A stretch of 64,000 nucleotides of DNA from Catenulispora sp. GP43 (lineage in GTDB: Bacteria > Actinomycetota > Actinomycetes > Streptomycetales > Catenulisporaceae), in the NCBI RefSeq assembly GCF_041260665.1, contig NZ_JBGCCT010000001.1, positions 124,001 through 188,000 on the forward strand, in the 5' to 3' direction. Made by a program: the position numbers and the translations under genes. Of this stretch, positions 26,301-34,179 are shown one piece after another (the first letter of the stretch is position 1; each line of letters starts with the position of its first letter). The notes beneath the pieces are model-generated. The model was not told where the DNA came from. It saw only the letters and a list, made by a program, of their open reading frames with translations, and ran no database searches.

Positions 26301-26830
26301 AGCCACAGGAACAGCGGGATCAGCGGCAGCGTCACCGCGACGATGAGCCCCGACTCCCAGTCCGCGGTGAACAGCACCGCCAGGATCGCCGCCGGGACCG
26401 TCGCCGACAGCACCAGTTGCGGCAGATAGCGTGCGAAGTAGCCGTCCAGGCCGTCCACGCCGCGGGTCGCCAGCGTCACCAGCGCGGCGGTCTTGCGGGC
26501 GGCCGGCCGGCGCGGGCCCGGTGCCAGGAAGGCGGCGGCCAGGCGGCCGCGCAGCGCGGACTTCACCGACGCCGCCGCCCGGAACGCCGCCGCCTCCGTC
26601 GCCCACGCGATCGCCGCCCGGGCCCCGGCGCTGAAGGCCAGTAGCGCCAGCCACGGCCGGACCGCCGGCGCCGTGACGGCCGGCCGGTACCGGAAGCCGG
26701 CCGCGATCAGCGAGGCCAGCGCCCACGCCTGGCCGATCACCGACAGCGCCGACAGCGTGCCGAGGGCCGCGCACAGCACCATCCACGGACGTACCGCGCC
26801 GGCATGCGGCGCCAACCGCCGGTCGAGCAT
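23309..26830 (-). CDS. cydDC: Fused CydD-CydC ABC exporter
   Basis: One polypeptide of about 1173 aa containing both halves of the heterodimeric exporter needed to assemble cytochrome bd. In E. coli CydDC exports cysteine/glutathione and binds haem. Half 1 has about six TM helices, Walker A GASGAGKST, signature LSAGQ and Walker B VVLLDEPTASLD. After a linker of about 100 aa rich in Ala/Asp/His, half 2 repeats the plan with GPSGSGKTT, LSGGQ and VLLLDEPTEHLD. The fusion is the normal state in Streptomyces. ATG 26830 (or GTG 26836) starts 28 nt after cydB. The linker DNA contains an AT-rich patch. Confidence 0.93.
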   Translation of the reverse strand: MLDRRLAPHAGAVRPWMVLCAALGTLSALSVIGQAWALASLIAAGFRYRPAVTAPAVRPWLALLAFSAGARAAIAWATEAAAFRAAASVKSALRGRLAAAFLAPGPRRPAARKTAALVTLATRGVDGLDGYFARYLPQLVLSATVPAAILAVLFTADWESGLIVAVTLPLIPLFLWLVGMATRTHVERRRRALDVLAGHFLDVVAGLPDLLVFGRARAQAAAIRRATEEDRAATLRTLRLAFLSSLVLELASTIAVAMAAVGVGLRLVAGTLDLRTGLLVLILAPEAYWPLRQVGAFYHASAEGKAAAAEVLEVLEAVPPVPSPRVSTPSAGIEIKGLTVRYPGRTEPALSDFSLTVAPGECVALVGASGAGKSTVLKALLGFVEAESGTAAAGAPAAWLPQHPYLFAGTVAENVRLARPDAPDAAVWAALRAAAASDFVAALPGGLSARVGEGGHGLSAGQRQRLGIARAFLADRPVVLLDEPTASLDAAVEAEVVAGIRRLTAGRTALVVAHRAALLEVADRVVVVGRSGHSAGVGDRDPEETPPTQGAHRLKNNNLDNSAPCQGPVEEVRVRIRPDERTASAGDPDRPAAEGNSAAPAADHAAADHATADRHPTARLALAAALGAAAFAAATGLAATSAWLISRAAQRPPIFDLMIAITAVRALGIGRAVFRYAERLVAHDAAFRILATLRARTYDRLCRQAPGRRRGELLARFVADVDAVQDRYVRFVIPAAAAAVVGSLGVAALAAVLPSVAAVTALGLLATGVAIPLAASRTSAKADRHLAPARGRLATELHDLLRGAPDLIAADATGPRLARVRAADRAVTDAERRSAAARGLGAALTILATGATVWAAAYAGLEALHGGGSARHLPATLLAVLTLTPLALLEATAALPQALQHLRRARAAEHRVREVLAAPDAVREPAAPCELPSDHALRVRDLRVTWPGRAEPALRGLDLDLAPGRKVAVVGPSGSGKTTLISALLRFVDPASPGAIALGGVPVTDLRSEDVRRVVGLCAQDAHVFDSTLRENLRLARPHAIEADLEDALAQARLADWVRTLPAGLDTFVGEHGARLSGGQHRRLALARALLADFPVLLLDEPTEHLDPATADALMRDLLALPKTLLLVTHRLGGLEAVDEIVVLDGGRVVERGTWAELMRKQGVFHSLCRVYA
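25132..25175. other. AT-rich palindromic patch inside the CydD-CydC linker
   Basis: CTTGACA (25132-25138) and TGTCAAG (25150-25156) form a 7-bp inverted repeat. The adjoining bases to 25173 include a TTGTTTTTAA run, very unlike the surrounding GC-rich sequence. It encodes the odd linker residues LKNNNLDNSAP. Confidence 0.6.
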
Positions 26831-26858
26831 CAGCACCCCGCCGTAACGCTCGGCGCCA

Positions 26859-27860
26859 TCAGTGCGCCGCCGGGATGTTCCGAACCCCGATCCGCTTGCG
26901 GAACACCCAGTACGTCCAGGACTGGTACAGCAGCACCAGCGGGGTGAACACGCACGCCACCACGCTCATCACCGTCAGCGTGTAGTGCGACGACGCCGCC
27001 GAGTGCACCGTCAGCGACCACTGCGGGTTCAGCGAGGAGGGCATCACGATCGGGAACAGCGCGATGAACATCGACGCCACCATCGACGCCACCGCCGCCC
27101 CCGACAGCACGAAAGCCCAGCCGTCCCGCCCGGCCCGCACCATCGCCGCGCACACCAGCAGCGCCACCAGCGGCACCACCGCCACCGTCCAGGACAGCGG
27201 CCCGCCCCAGCGGTTGTTCACCCGGCCCAGCAGCACGCCGACCAGCACCACGCTCACCAGCGTGCCCGGCACCGCGATGCGCCGCGCGCCGTCGCGGATC
27301 GGGCCGCGGGTCTTCAGCGTGGTGTAGACGGCGCCGTGGGTGAGGAACAGGACCAGGAAGGCCAGGGCCCCGACGATGCCGTCGAAGGTGGTGAGGAAGT
27401 CCGACATCCGGCCGTGGAAGTTCATGTCGGCGCCGATGGGGGTGCCGGAGAACATGCAGCCGAAGACCAGGCCCCACAGCAGCGGCGGCAACAGCGAGCC
27501 GAGGAAGATGCACCAGTCCCACCACACGCGGTGCCGGGCGTCGCTCTTGCCCCGGTACTCGAAGGCGACGTTGCGCACGATCAGGGCCAGCAGCACCAGC
27601 AGCAGCGGCACGTAGAACCCGGACAGCAGGGTGGCGTACCAGTTGGGGAAGGCCGCGAAGGTGGCGCCGATGGCCGTGATCACCCACACCTCGTTGCCGT
27701 CCCAGACCGGTCCGATGGTGTTGATCAGGACCCGGCGCTCGGTCTCGTCGCGGGCCAGCACCCGGGTCAGGATCCCGACCCCGAAGTCGAAGCCCTCCAG
27801 GAAGAAGTAGCCGATCCACAGGACCGCGATCAGCAGGTACCAGAAGTTCACCAGGCTCAC
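26859..27860 (-). CDS. cydB: Cytochrome bd ubiquinol/menaquinol oxidase subunit II
   Basis: A 333-aa integral membrane protein with about eight or nine helices. It starts MSLVNFWYLLIAVLWIGYFFLEGFDFGVG and contains IGPVWDGNEVWVITAIGATFAAFP, the conserved family signature. It pairs with CydA in the high-affinity terminal oxidase used at low oxygen. GTG 27860 has AGGCGGGA upstream. It lies 49 nt after cydA and 28 nt before cydDC, in one operon. Confidence 0.95.
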   Translation of the reverse strand: MSLVNFWYLLIAVLWIGYFFLEGFDFGVGILTRVLARDETERRVLINTIGPVWDGNEVWVITAIGATFAAFPNWYATLLSGFYVPLLLVLLALIVRNVAFEYRGKSDARHRVWWDWCIFLGSLLPPLLWGLVFGCMFSGTPIGADMNFHGRMSDFLTTFDGIVGALAFLVLFLTHGAVYTTLKTRGPIRDGARRIAVPGTLVSVVLVGVLLGRVNNRWGGPLSWTVAVVPLVALLVCAAMVRAGRDGWAFVLSGAAVASMVASMFIALFPIVMPSSLNPQWSLTVHSAASSHYTLTVMSVVACVFTPLVLLYQSWTYWVFRKRIGVRNIPAAH

Positions 27861-27873
27861 GCCGTCCCGCCTC

Positions 27874-27920
27874 TCAGTGCTCAGTGCTCAGTGCATCAGT
27901 GCGCGAAGCTCAGTACGCGA
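27874..27920 (-). repeat. Five-copy repeat of the cydA stop region
   Basis: TCAGTGC is repeated three times in perfect tandem at 27874-27894. TCAGTGCGCGA follows at 27896 and the real cydA end TCAGTACGCGA at 27910. Each copy holds a stop codon on the coding strand, and together they cover all three frames within 36 nt of the cydA stop. The array fills most of the 49-bp cydA-cydB gap. Confidence 0.85.
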
Positions 27921-29349
27921 ACGCCAGGGGCTGGTCGTCGTCACCGTCGGCGTCCGCCGGCGCGGCCGTCGGGGCGACGTCGTGGGCTCCGGCGCGGGCG
28001 TACTTGACGCACAGGCCGACCTCGACCACCGCCAGCACCGCGTAGAGCGCCGCGAACAGGATCAGCGAGGTGAGCACGCGGCCGGCCGGCACCGCCGGCG
28101 AGACGCCGTCGCGGGTGCGCATCAGGCCGTAGACGATCCAGGGCTGGCGTCCGGTCTCGGTGAAGATCCAGCCCCAGGCCGAGCCGATCACCGGGAAGAC
28201 CAGGGTCCACAGGCCGAAGCGCCAGAACCAGGCGCCCCAGCGGCCCGAGGGCGTCCGGCCCCGGCGGGTGAACCAGAGCCCGAACAGCGCCACCAGGACC
28301 GAGAACATCCCGAAGCCGATCATCCAGCGGAACGACCAGTACGCCATGGGGATCCACGGCCGGTAGTCACCGGGCCCGTACTTGGCCTGCTCGGCGGCGT
28401 TGGTCTGGTTGATGCCGGGGACCGGGTCGTGGAAGTTGCCGTGGGCCAGGAAGGACAGCAGGCGCGGGATCTGGATCTCGACCGAGTTGCGGCCCTTCTC
28501 CACGTTGCCGATGGCGAACAGGGAGAACGGCGCCGGACCCTGGGTGTCCCACAGCGCCTCGGCCGAGGCCATCTTCATCGGCTGTTGCTCGAACATCACC
28601 TTGCCCTGCTGGTCCCCGGTCAGCGCGACCCCGACGCCGGCGATCAGCAGGGCCCAGAGCCCGACCAGCAGCGCGGGCCGGAAGACCGCGGGCTGCTGCT
28701 TCTTGCGCAGGTGGTAGCAGGAGATGCCGACCAGCGCCGCGCCGGCGCACAGGAAGCAGGCGGTGATCACGTGCAGGAAGGTGATGACCGTGGTCCGCTG
28801 GGTGATCACGGCCCAGAAGTCGGTGAGCTCCAAGCGGCCCTTCAGCTCGTTGAAGGTGTAGCCGACCGGGTGCTGCATGAAGGAGTTGGCCGCCAGGATG
28901 AAGTAGGCGCTGGCCATGGTGCCGAACGCGGCGATCCAGATGCAGGCCAGGTGCACGCCGCGGGGCAGGCGCTCCCAGCCGAAGATCCACAGGCCCAGGA
29001 ACGTGGACTCCAGGAAGAACGCCAGCAGCGCCTCGATGGCCAGCGGCGAGCCGAAGATGTCGCCGACGAAGCGGGAGTACTCCGACCAGTTCATGCCGAA
29101 CTGGAACTCCTGCACGAGCCCGGTGACCAGGCCCAGCGCGAAGTTGATCAGGAACAGCCGGCCCCAGAACTTCGTGGCCCGGTAGTACTGCTCCTTGCCG
29201 GTGCGGTGCCAGGCCGTCTGGAAGCCGGCGACCAGGAACGCCGTGCCGATCGTCAGCGGGACGAACAGGAAGTGGTAGACCGTGGTGCTCGCGAACTGCC
29301 AGCGCGCCACCAGTACCGGGTCCATCGCGGTGGTCACGGTCGGGTGCAC
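27910..29349 (-). CDS. cydA: Cytochrome bd ubiquinol/menaquinol oxidase subunit I
   Basis: A 479-aa protein that binds all three haems. The haem-ligand His is in the N-terminal [19 protein letters not shown], the second axial His is near [11 protein letters not shown], and the Met ligand is near [10 protein letters not shown]. The conserved [13 protein letters not shown] and a short Q-loop are present, as in the actinobacterial type. GTG 29349 has CAGGAGG 7 nt upstream, and an internal ATG lies at 29325. It is the first gene of cydA-cydB-cydDC-thioesterase. Two inverted repeats in the upstream region may be operators. Confidence 0.95.
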   Translation of the reverse strand: MHPTVTTAMDPVLVARWQFASTTVYHFLFVPLTIGTAFLVAGFQTAWHRTGKEQYYRATKFWGRLFLINFALGLVTGLVQEFQFGMNWSEYSRFVGDIFGSPLAIEALLAFFLESTFLGLWIFGWERLPRGVHLACIWIAAFGTMASAYFILAANSFMQHPVGYTFNELKGRLELTDFWAVITQRTTVITFLHVITACFLCAGAALVGISCYHLRKKQQPAVFRPALLVGLWALLIAGVGVALTGDQQGKVMFEQQPMKMASAEALWDTQGPAPFSLFAIGNVEKGRNSVEIQIPRLLSFLAHGNFHDPVPGINQTNAAEQAKYGPGDYRPWIPMAYWSFRWMIGFGMFSVLVALFGLWFTRRGRTPSGRWGAWFWRFGLWTLVFPVIGSAWGWIFTETGRQPWIVYGLMRTRDGVSPAVPAGRVLTSLILFAALYAVLAVVEVGLCVKYARAGAHDVAPTAAPADADGDDDQPLAFAY

Positions 29350-29401
29350 GGCACGGCCTCCTGCGGACGGACATCGTCGTCAACTGATCACGCAGGGTAG
29401 T

Positions 29402-29434
29402 GGAACGGTGTTCCGTGACGCCAAGCCGCGTCAC
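29402..29434. promoter_or_regulatory. Two adjacent inverted repeats upstream of cydA
   Basis: GGAAC-GGT-GTTCC (29402-29414) is directly followed by GTGACGC-N6-GCGTCAC (29415-29434), 53-85 nt before the cydA start. They do not match the Rex consensus. They are candidate operators for cydA or for the divergent bsaP. Confidence 0.5.
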
Positions 29435-29506
29435 CTGTTCGGAGCCATTGGACACAGCGACGCAAAGCGTCTCCATGACGGGTGGCGGTGGGAGACGGGC
29501 GGGCGT

Positions 29507-29512
29507 TACCTT
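29507..29512 (+). promoter_or_regulatory. -10 element of a leaderless bsaP transcript
   Basis: TACCTT, 6 nt before the bsaP ATG, with no Shine-Dalgarno sequence. Confidence 0.55.
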
Positions 29513-29518
29513 GCCTGC

Positions 29519-29698
29519 ATGGATTTCTGCGGGCAGTGCGGCGAGCCGACGGCGGCGACCGGCCACGAGCGGTGCGCGGCCCGGGCGGAGCTGGAGCCGC
29601 CGCGGTACTGCGGGCACTGCCGGCGGCGGATGGTGGTGCAGGTCGTGCCCACCGGGTGGTCGGCGCGCTGCGTCGAGCACGGGACCGTCACGAGCTGA
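29519..29698 (+). CDS. bsaP: BsaP-like biotin synthase auxiliary protein
   Basis: A 59-aa cysteine-rich protein. It starts [10 protein letters not shown], has a Cys at ERCAAR, then the family core [21 protein letters not shown] and ends ARCVEHG. This matches the small BsaP proteins encoded next to bioB in mycobacteria and Streptomyces, which are reported to be needed for biotin synthase activity, probably through an iron-sulfur cluster. Here it lies 13 kb from bioB, between cydA and a biotin-carrier gene. It is read leaderless from ATG 29519 and closes at a hairpin. A generic zinc-ribbon role is the alternative. Confidence 0.75.
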   Translation: MDFCGQCGEPTAATGHERCAARAELEPPRYCGHCRRRMVVQVVPTGWSARCVEHGTVTS

Positions 29699-29707
29699 GG
29701 AAACGCA

Positions 29708-29743
29708 GAAGCGCGCCGGCCGGAGGATCCGGCGGCGCGCTTC
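29708..29743. terminator. Bidirectional terminator between bsaP and the biotin carrier gene
   Basis: GAAGCGCGCCG and CGGCGCGCTTC pair as 11 bp, with an inner CCGG-AGGAT-CCGG stem. It starts 10 nt after the bsaP stop and faces the convergent gene ending at 29764. Confidence 0.75.
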
Positions 29744-29763
29744 GTCATGAGCGGGCTGAGAAC

Positions 29764-29979
29764 TCAGCCGATCACCGCGATGAGGTCGCCTTCCTGCACC
29801 ACATCGCCCTCGGCCACGCCCAGGCGCGACACCTTGCCCGAGACCTCGGCCAGGACCGGGATCTCCATCTTCATCGACTCGAGGATCACGATCGTGTCGC
29901 CGTCCTCGACGTCGTCGCCCTCGGCGACCACGATCTTCCACACGTTGGCCACCATCTCGGCGCGGACTTCCTCGGCCAC
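29764..29979 (-). CDS. 71-aa biotin/lipoyl attachment (biotin carrier) protein, TB7.3-like
   Basis: A complete single biotinyl domain with the biotinylation site Lys in LESMKMEIPV and the closing half VSRLGVAEGDVVQEGDLIAVIG. Its length equals that of M. tuberculosis TB7.3 (Rv3221c), a biotinylated protein lying beside PdtaS and RshA/SigH. GTG 29979 has GAGGGA 10 nt upstream, and the frame runs open far upstream through the HD gene but without relevance. It is an acceptor of the biotin made by the bio genes in this window. Its enzyme partner is unknown. Confidence 0.88.
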   Translation of the reverse strand: MAEEVRAEMVANVWKIVVAEGDDVEDGDTIVILESMKMEIPVLAEVSGKVSRLGVAEGDVVQEGDLIAVIG

Positions 29980-30068
29980 GTTCGATGCTCCCTCGCAGTC
30001 ACAAGCTAACGATGTACGAGCGCATCCAATCACGCCGCACCCCGTACATGCCCGCGCAGGGGTGGGAC

Positions 30069-31406
30069 TCACTCCCCGACCATCCGGCTCAGCGACTCCA
30101 CCACCGCCGGGTCGTAGTGCACCGCCAGCCCGAGCCGGATGTGGCGCAGCGCCTCGGTGCGCTCGGCCGACTCCGGCTGCGCGCCGGCGAGGTCGTCGTA
30201 GTCGTTGGCGACCCGCAGTATGCGGCTGGGCAGCGGGCCCGCGGCACCGAACGGGTCGGGGTGGTGCTCGACGATGTCCGCGGCGTTGCCCAGGGCCCCG
30301 GCGCGACGGATCACCTCGGCGCCGGCCCGGGCCAGCTCGCGCTGGCGCACCAGGGACAGCGGGGCGGTGCGGCCGCCGTGGACCGGCTCGGCCACGGAGA
30401 GCTGCCCGATGTCGTGCATCAGCGAGGCGTACTCCAGGTCCAGCAGCTGCGCCTCGCTGAGCCCGAGCTCGCGGCCGATGCGCTGGCAGGTGCGGGCCAC
30501 CCGGCGGGCGTGCCCGGGCTGGGTCAGGCCGGCCACCTCGGTGATGCGGGACAGCGCCCTGATCGTCTCCAGGTGGACTTCCTTGATCCGCGCGTAGCGG
30601 CGCAGCGCGAGCTGGGTGAAGGCCAGCGGCAGGCACAGGGCCGGCAGGACCCAGATCGACATGGTGCGCGAGGCCAGGCAGACCAGCAGGGTGGTGGCCA
30701 CCACGGCGAGCCCGACACGGGTGGTGAAGGTCGCCTCGTCCCGGGCCGCGGCCAGGATCGGCCGCCGGTGCTGGCCGGCCTGCAGGATCGACCCGACCAC
30801 ACCGTCGCTGACGATGGCCAGCAGCAGGAACCCGGCGGTCGCCGAGCCCACCGCCAGGCTGTGCAGGTGCCGGCTCAGGAAGGTCGGGTCCAGCGAGCTC
30901 GGGTGCAGCAGCCCGGGGTCGTCGACCCGGGTGCCGAGCACCCAGCGCAGGTAGAACATCCGGAACAGCCATGCGGTCAGCGCCACCATCAGGAACCTGC
31001 GGGCGGTGTAGTCCAGGGTGGCCGGGCGCCGCACCGCCAGGTGCGGCACGGAGCCGACCAGGAAGCCGAATGCCGCCACCGCGACCGCCTGCGACGCGTT
31101 GTGCAGCGCCGGCTGATGGCCGACCTCGGTGAGCACGGCGTAGGCCAGACCAGTGGCCGCCCCCAGCGGCGCCGCCTCGCGCCCGCCGGGCAGCCGCACC
31201 CGGAACGCCTCGCCGGCGGCGATGATCGCGCCGAAGGCGAGGGCGTAGCCGGGCTGGCTGAAGCCGTGGACCGCGCAGGCAGCGACCGCGGCGAAGGCCA
31301 CGAAGCAGGCCAGGACGATCAGCAGCGGATTGCTCTGCGCCCACGCCGTCTGCGCGTCACTGTCGACTTCGAAGGCCCGGTGGCTCGGTGGCTTGGCATG
31401 GTTCAT
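30069..31406 (-). CDS. Membrane HD-domain protein with degenerate GYP region
   Basis: A 445-aa protein with about six to eight N-terminal hydrophobic segments (NPLLIVLACFVAFAAVAACAV is the first), then an HD phosphohydrolase domain. The domain holds LEYASLMHDIGQLSV and VEHHPDPFG, where HD-GYP proteins have HHERxDGxGYP, so the GYP motif is lost. ATG 31406 has GAGGAG upstream and overlaps the stop of the intact HD-GYP gene by 4 nt (ATGA). It was probably produced by duplication of its neighbour. Catalysis on cyclic di-GMP is doubtful. Confidence 0.8.
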   Translation of the reverse strand: MNHAKPPSHRAFEVDSDAQTAWAQSNPLLIVLACFVAFAAVAACAVHGFSQPGYALAFGAIIAAGEAFRVRLPGGREAAPLGAATGLAYAVLTEVGHQPALHNASQAVAVAAFGFLVGSVPHLAVRRPATLDYTARRFLMVALTAWLFRMFYLRWVLGTRVDDPGLLHPSSLDPTFLSRHLHSLAVGSATAGFLLLAIVSDGVVGSILQAGQHRRPILAAARDEATFTTRVGLAVVATTLLVCLASRTMSIWVLPALCLPLAFTQLALRRYARIKEVHLETIRALSRITEVAGLTQPGHARRVARTCQRIGRELGLSEAQLLDLEYASLMHDIGQLSVAEPVHGGRTAPLSLVRQRELARAGAEVIRRAGALGNAADIVEHHPDPFGAAGPLPSRILRVANDYDDLAGAQPESAERTEALRHIRLGLAVHYDPAVVESLSRMVGE

Positions 31407-33907
31407 GCCGGGGACTCCTCGGAGTCCTTGGCCTCGGGATCACGCGGCGGCCACGGGCTGCTGTCGCCGGGGCCGAAGAAGTGGAGCATCGGGGACGACC
31501 CGCCGGCGCCGCGCGAGAACCACGAAGGGCCGGCGGACGGCACGGAGCGACCGTCGGCGTCGGCCGTATCCGCGGCCATCGGGGCCATCGGGGCCATCGG
31601 GGCCATCGAGACGTCGGCGGGCGGCTCGGGCGCGGCCCACGGCTCCGGAGACGGGGTCCAGGCCTCTGTGTCGCGGGCCTTGGGCATGGGCCCGGCGTCC
31701 TCGGCCTCGCCGGCCGGCCCGACGGCGGCACCCGCGACCTCCTGGCACCGAGCGGCCGGCTTGCGCAGGTCGAGATCGACGGCCGGAGCCGGGGAGCCGT
31801 CGGCGGCCGAGACGCCGCCGGAGCCGCGCGGATCGGGATCGGCGGCCGGGGTCGGGGTGCGCACGCGCATGGAGCCGCGCGGATCGCCGTTCAGGCCGGG
31901 GTCCACCGGCCAGCGGGTGGATGCGGCCTCGGGTTCGGGGGCGGGCTCGGATACAGCCTCTTTCGGTTGCTCCAGCGCCACTGGGTGATCCGCGCCGGGC
32001 TCACGGGCCGCCAGGTGATCGGCCGCGGCTGGACCCTCAGGATCTGCCTCGGACTCGATCCCGGACTCGATCCCGGACTCGGACTCGGACTCGTGCTCGG
32101 CGCCGGACTCGCGCTCAGCCGCGTACTCTCGCTCGGACTCGGACTCGATCCCGAACTCGCGCTCAGCCCCGAACTCAAGCTCGGCCCCGAACTTGATCCC
32201 CAGCTCGTGCTCGGACTCGCGGTCGGCCCCGAACTCGTGCCCGGCCCCTGACTCGCCATCGGGCTCAACCTCGGCGCCCTCCGCCGCGACCGCACCCCGT
32301 TCCCCGCCCCAAGCCCAGCCCTCGTCCGGCTCCGGCCCCGGCTCGCGCACCACGGCCGAGTGCATCCGCTCCGACCAGCCGTCGTCGAAGTCCGCTTCGG
32401 CGTCGGCCGCCGCCGGCCCCGGTTCGCCGGCGCGCTGGCCCGGGATCGCGCCCGGCTGCCCGTCGGCGTCCGGCGCGGGCTCGCCGTCGGGCGTCAGCCA
32501 GCTCGGGTACCAGGTCGAGAACCACTCCACCGGGACGAAGGGGTCGTCGTGGTCGGCGAAGGAGAAGCCCGGCACCCGCTTGGGCAGTGGCCAGGGGCTG
32601 GAGGCGGCCGTGGCCGTTCCGTCGTCCTGCGGGGGCTCGGCGGGTACCAGCTCCGTGGGCACCCACGGGTTGCCGGCGCGGTCGGCGAACTCCAGCGCGT
32701 CCTCGAAGGCGCGGACCAGTACCGGGTCGAACTGGGTGCCGGCGCCGCGGCGCAGCTCGGCCACCGCCTCCTTCACCGAGCGGGCCGCGCGATAGGAGCG
32801 GGTGGAGGTCATCGCGTCGAAGGCGTCGGCGACGCCGATGATGCGGGCGAACTCCGGGATCTCCTCGCCGGACTTGCCGGTCGGGTAGCCGCGGCCGTCG
32901 AGGCGCTCGTGGTGGTAGAGCACGCCCTCGTAGACCTCGGTCAGGAACCTGATGTCGCGCAGCACCGCCACCCCGTGGTTGGGGTGCATGCACAGGAGCT
33001 TGAACTCCTCCTCGGTCAGGCCGCCGGTGCTGGTGAGCAGGCGCGTGGGGACGCCGAGCTTGCCGATGTCGTGCAGCAGCCCGGCGAAGCGGAGCATCGC
33101 CAGGCGGTCCTGCGGCATCTTCAGCTGCTCGGCGAGCATCTCCGCGCCGCGGGCGACGCGCTCGCTGTGGCCGCGGGTGTAGGAGTCCTTGATCTCCACG
33201 GCCTGCACCAGCGCCGCGATCGTCCCCTCGTGCGCCGCGCCTTCCTTGGCGTACTGCGACAGGCTCCAGTGCGCTATGTACATCGGCACGACCACCAGCG
33301 GGGCGGTGTACCAGCCGATGTCGTCCCACAGCGACAGGAAGATCGCCGCCAGCACGGCCGATGAGTAGTACGGCATGGTCGCGCGGCGGATGTCGCCGCG
33401 CAGCCCGTCCACGAAGCGGCGGCGCGTGGCCAGCCCCACGTAGCCGGCCAGGATCAGGGCGTTGACCACCAGGCAGGTGGTGACCGCGGCGGCGACCGGC
33501 CACAGGAACTCCGGGAAGTTCAGGAAGTGGCCGGGGAGATGGCCGCCCGCCAGGTAGCAGACCGCCGATCCGCAGGCCGGCACCAGGCTCGACAGCGCGG
33601 AGTTGACGATCTGTTTGGTCCAGGTCCAACTCGGCTGCCGGGGCATCGGCATCGAGCTGCACAGGCCGACCAGCGCGGCCCCGGGGGGCGGCAGAACCAG
33701 CACAGTGATGAGGGTGACGACCAGGGAGACCGACATGGTCCAGCCCGAGGTGCCGATCTGGACGCGCGAGAGCCGCTCCGCGGCGATCACCAGCGCGCAC
33801 AGCGCGAGGAGCAGAGACAGCCGGGTAGGCGACAACGGCAACGTGGCGACGACCGTCACGGCCGCCACCACCAAACCGAAGATGTAGCACCGCACGGAGA
33901 ACGGCAT
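31403..33907 (-). CDS. Membrane HD-GYP phosphodiesterase-like protein with acidic tail
   Basis: An 834-aa protein. Residues 1-220 hold about six membrane helices. The HD-GYP domain at about 230-420 has GHSERVARGAE, LLHDIGKLGVP and HHERLDGRGYPTGKSGEEIP intact, as expected for hydrolysis of cyclic di-GMP. After residue 430 a low-complexity tail of about 400 aa follows, with a Glu/Ser/Gly repeat zone (EFGADRESEHELG-like) and a triple MAP repeat before a short C-terminal end. The tail is unusual for the family. It is the first gene of the two-gene HD operon. No GGDEF partner is seen in the window. Confidence 0.85.
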   Translation of the reverse strand: MPFSVRCYIFGLVVAAVTVVATLPLSPTRLSLLLALCALVIAAERLSRVQIGTSGWTMSVSLVVTLITVLVLPPPGAALVGLCSSMPMPRQPSWTWTKQIVNSALSSLVPACGSAVCYLAGGHLPGHFLNFPEFLWPVAAAVTTCLVVNALILAGYVGLATRRRFVDGLRGDIRRATMPYYSSAVLAAIFLSLWDDIGWYTAPLVVVPMYIAHWSLSQYAKEGAAHEGTIAALVQAVEIKDSYTRGHSERVARGAEMLAEQLKMPQDRLAMLRFAGLLHDIGKLGVPTRLLTSTGGLTEEEFKLLCMHPNHGVAVLRDIRFLTEVYEGVLYHHERLDGRGYPTGKSGEEIPEFARIIGVADAFDAMTSTRSYRAARSVKEAVAELRRGAGTQFDPVLVRAFEDALEFADRAGNPWVPTELVPAEPPQDDGTATAASSPWPLPKRVPGFSFADHDDPFVPVEWFSTWYPSWLTPDGEPAPDADGQPGAIPGQRAGEPGPAAADAEADFDDGWSERMHSAVVREPGPEPDEGWAWGGERGAVAAEGAEVEPDGESGAGHEFGADRESEHELGIKFGAELEFGAEREFGIESESEREYAAERESGAEHESESESGIESGIESEADPEGPAAADHLAAREPGADHPVALEQPKEAVSEPAPEPEAASTRWPVDPGLNGDPRGSMRVRTPTPAADPDPRGSGGVSAADGSPAPAVDLDLRKPAARCQEVAGAAVGPAGEAEDAGPMPKARDTEAWTPSPEPWAAPEPPADVSMAPMAPMAPMAADTADADGRSVPSAGPSWFSRGAGGSSPMLHFFGPGDSSPWPPRDPEAKDSEESPA
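32040..32275 (-). repeat. Low-complexity coding repeat in the HD-GYP tail
   Basis: Short degenerate direct repeats such as ACTCGCGCTCAGC and CCGAACTC recur. They encode about 75 residues that are almost all E, S, G, A, D, R and H, for example GAEFE-like and ESESG units. Confidence 0.7.
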
Positions 33908-33984
33908 CGGTCATCCTCTAGTCCGCGCAGGGAGCGCGTCAGCACCGGTCAACGCAAAACCCTGTCACGAAACGCCCGGCAGGT

Positions 33985-34048
33985 CCACAGGCCGGCACAT
34001 GGGGCGGCGCCGGCCTGTGGAATGGCATGAGTCGGGATCGCCCGACTC
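33985..34048. other. Two hairpins in the HD-GYP/rsrA intergenic region
   Basis: CCACAGGCCGGC (33985-33996) pairs with GCCGGCCTGTGG (34009-34020), and GAGTCGGG-ATCG-CCCGACTC lies at 34029-34048. The 352-bp gap from 33908 to 34259 is lower in GC than its surroundings and holds these, the palindrome at 34180, the rsrA terminator and presumably the HD-GYP promoter. No gene was found. Confidence 0.6.
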
Positions 34049-34179
34049 AGAGACCACCGCCAATGAGATGGACCATACCGAAACACCGTCTTTCATGACT
34101 CGCCCGCGGCTGTTTGGACCGCGGGAATGGATCAAAGCACGTACGAGTACAGAGGAAAACCGGCCGCTAGTCAAGAAAA

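Noticed and set aside
29350-29518. Rex operator upstream of cydA
   Set aside because: Neither palindrome matches TTGTGAA-N4-TTCACAA. Only generic inverted repeats are present.
31560-31615. Repeat GGGGCCATC as a regulatory array
   Set aside because: It lies in frame inside the HD-GYP gene and encodes the Met-Ala-Pro triple, so it is a coding repeat.
32040-32275. CRISPR-like array
   Set aside because: Repeats are short, degenerate and in frame with a coding sequence, with no regular spacers. No cas gene is present in the window.
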